DNA of 25,871 nucleotides from CAYVAP01 sp964343195 (lineage in GTDB: Bacteria > Bacteroidota > Bacteroidia > J057), in the NCBI GenBank assembly GCA_964343195.1, contig CAYFIR010000097.1:1-25871 (forward strand), in the 5' to 3' direction. Numbering within the stretch: position 1 is the stretch's first letter; each line of letters begins with the position of its first letter. The translations under genes were made by a program, and so were the position numbers. Shown one piece after another: positions 24,556 to 25,871 of this stretch. Under the pieces are notes generated by a model. That model was not told the origin of the DNA. It worked only from the letters and a program-made list of their open reading frames with translations, and did no database searches.

Positions 24556-25716
24556 CTATCCTCTAGCTGTCCCTACCAGCGCTCTGGGAGAAAACAGAAA
24601 TGCCAGTGAAATCAGCACCAGGATAAAGCCAAAGCCCAGGCTCAGGCTAAACTTTTCTGCCAACAATCCGATCAGGACCGGGCCACCCAAAAAGCCGATA
24701 TATCCCGCTGAGGCTACTGAGGCAATTCCCATGGAAGGATTGAGGTCGGGGACTTGCCCTGATTCACTAAAAAGCACAGGCACAACGCAGGATAGCCCCA
24801 GCCCCATCAGTCCGAAACCCAGCAAAGCGGTAAACAGAGTGGGCAGCAGGACGAGGAGTAGCCCAATGGCGGCAATAGCCGTTCCGCCACGGATCACCTT
24901 GAGCGCTCCAAATCTAGCGGTCAGCGTGTCGCCATAAAAGCGTCCCAGGGTCATGAAAAAGGTAAAGCTGGCGTACCCCATCCCGACGAAATAGTCACTT
25001 GTTTTGATCACTTCGGCCAGATAGACGCCACTCCAGTCGGCTGCGGCTCCTTCACCAATCATGATACACAATCCGATCAAAGCCAGCCCGACCACGGGTC
25101 GCGTTGGCATCACCAGGGCAGGGCCTCGCTCCCCTTCCAATCTGATTTCAGCAATGTGCGGCCAGGCTCTCCACACAGTCCAGGAAATCAGGATAGCCAC
25201 GATAACCAGCCAGTGTATCCATGGGATGACTCCTGCCCCAACCAACAGACTGGTCACAAAGGAACCAATTAGTCCGCCCAGGCTCCATCCTCCGTGGCAG
25301 GTAATCATGATGCGTACCCGATCACGTCTTTCCAGAATTGTAACCACGGCATTGATGGCGACATTCATCGCTGCCCCAGCAAAGCCCATGATCACCAAAG
25401 ATGTTCCCAGCCAGAATTTGCTAGGAGCATATACTGGCCCGACACATGCCAGCAACGCCAGCAGCATGGTATAGATGGACATACGTCCCTCTCCCAGCCG
25501 ACTATTCAGCCAGTTCGACACAAACATGGCGGTCAGGCTGCCTACTGGTCCGAAGAAAAGTATCAGCCCGAGTTCCCCTTCTGATAGCCCTAGTTGGGAC
25601 TTGATAAGAGGAATTCGCGTGAGCCAGAATGTGAAAAGCAAGCTGTTAATCGCAAATAATGTGGCTATCACCCGGTATTGAGGATGCCGGAATATCTGCT
25701 TTAGATTCTTCCACAT
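24556..25716 (-). CDS. MFS transporter (YbjJ/fucose-permease-like)
   Basis: This 386-residue inner-membrane protein has about 12 hydrophobic helices. The N-terminal half holds FWLTRIPLIKSQLGLSEGELGL and NVAINAVVTILERRDRVRIMITCHGGWSLGGLIGS (in outline). The second half holds GEGAAADWSGVYLAEV, a block typical of the YbjJ-like branch of the major facilitator superfamily. The substrate is unknown; relatives are often loosely annotated as sugar transporters. It is transcribed convergently with the YceI gene and alone on its strand. The start ATG follows a good promoter box. Confidence 0.9.
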   Translation of the reverse strand: MWKNLKQIFRHPQYRVIATLFAINSLLFTFWLTRIPLIKSQLGLSEGELGLILFFGPVGSLTAMFVSNWLNSRLGEGRMSIYTMLLALLACVGPVYAPSKFWLGTSLVIMGFAGAAMNVAINAVVTILERRDRVRIMITCHGGWSLGGLIGSFVTSLLVGAGVIPWIHWLVIVAILISWTVWRAWPHIAEIRLEGERGPALVMPTRPVVGLALIGLCIMIGEGAAADWSGVYLAEVIKTSDYFVGMGYASFTFFMTLGRFYGDTLTARFGALKVIRGGTAIAAIGLLLVLLPTLFTALLGFGLMGLGLSCVVPVLFSESGQVPDLNPSMGIASVASAGYIGFLGGPVLIGLLAEKFSLSLGFGFILVLISLAFLFSPRALVGTARG

Positions 25717-25735
25717 GAAAAGTGCAATTTCGATG

Positions 25736-25764
25736 CAAAGGTAGGTGAATCATCTCACAGGAAA
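25736..25764 (-). promoter_or_regulatory. Promoter of the MFS gene
   Basis: On the minus strand TACCTTTG (25743-25736) matches TAnnTTTG perfectly, 20 bp before the ATG. TTTC (25764-25761), one base from TTTG, lies 17 bp further upstream, within the known spacing range. Confidence 0.5.
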
Positions 25765-25818
25765 TAGTCTGCCATTCTCCAATATGGGCAGGATCTTAAC
25801 ATGGGACGAATGGGGAGG

Positions 25819-25871
25819 AGTTCGTAGTTCGTAGTTCGTAGTTCGTAGTTCGTAGTTCGTAGTTCGTAGTT
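25819..25871. repeat. Perfect 7-bp tandem repeat reaching the window edge
   Basis: Seven perfect units of AGTTCGT plus AGTT fill 25819-25871 and continue beyond the window. Related degenerate units occur at 7516 and 18422. There are no spacers, so this is not CRISPR. Confidence 0.95.

Noticed and set aside
25819..25871. CRISPR-like array
   Set aside because: The unit is 7 bp with no spacers and no cas genes nearby; it is a simple tandem repeat.
1..25871. tRNA, rRNA, riboswitch or transposase genes
   Set aside because: I found no cloverleaf, rRNA-like block, known riboswitch core or transposase motif, though small RNAs cannot be excluded by eye.

Overview
The window looks like chromosomal DNA from a Bacteroidota bacterium, most likely of the Saprospiria (Lewinella/Haliscomenobacter-like) group. 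The signs are a type IX secretion 'type B' C-terminal domain on a large VCBS-repeat protein, a TonB receptor with a carboxypeptidase-like N-terminal domain, a Wzi/RemB-type outer-membrane protein, weak Shine-Dalgarno sequences, and TAnnTTTG-type promoter boxes. Base composition is moderately GC-rich. The genus is an inference.

Layout, left to right. 1-366: possible tail of an upstream gene, then stacked hairpins. 367-2613 (-): the RNA-binding protein Tex. 3038-3340 (+): a HipB-like antitoxin/repressor followed, with a 4-bp overlap, by only the first ~22 codons of a hipA toxin, so the toxin-antitoxin locus is broken. 3586-4866 (-): a CE15-type glucuronoyl esterase lipoprotein. 5153-5875 (-): a small sulfotransferase-fold protein. 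6127-6891 (+): an AraC regulator. 6965-7528 (+): a small secreted beta-barrel-like protein. 7529-8368: a gene-free stretch full of hairpins. 8369-10465 (+): a NuoL without other complex I genes. 10663-12357 (+): the Wzi/RemB-like protein. 12430-12765 (+): an RRM protein with an acidic tail. 12928-15963 (+): the T9SS cargo. 16022-18169 (+): a membrane VWA protein. 18170-18900: a second gene-free stretch with three repeat families. 18901-21204 (+): the TIGR03805/TIGR03806-type pair of a beta-helix protein and a diheme cytochrome c. 21309-23711 (+): TonB receptor. 23829-24488 (+): YceI lipoprotein. 24556-25716 (-): MFS transporter. The window ends inside a 7-bp tandem repeat.

Most proteins are predicted to be envelope proteins (lipoproteins, secreted, outer membrane). 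The only clear functional pairs are the hipB/hipA remnant and the beta-helix/cytochrome pair.

The least explained part is the non-coding DNA. Several families of composite palindromes occupy the intergenic gaps. Each has long outer arms, and several carry inside them small 13-nt hairpins (5-bp stem, 3-nt loop, often TCT or GGA). Different stem sequences share this same geometry in two separate element types. In one case a complete palindrome sits inside another. No transposase is encoded in the window, so if these elements are mobile they are moved from elsewhere.
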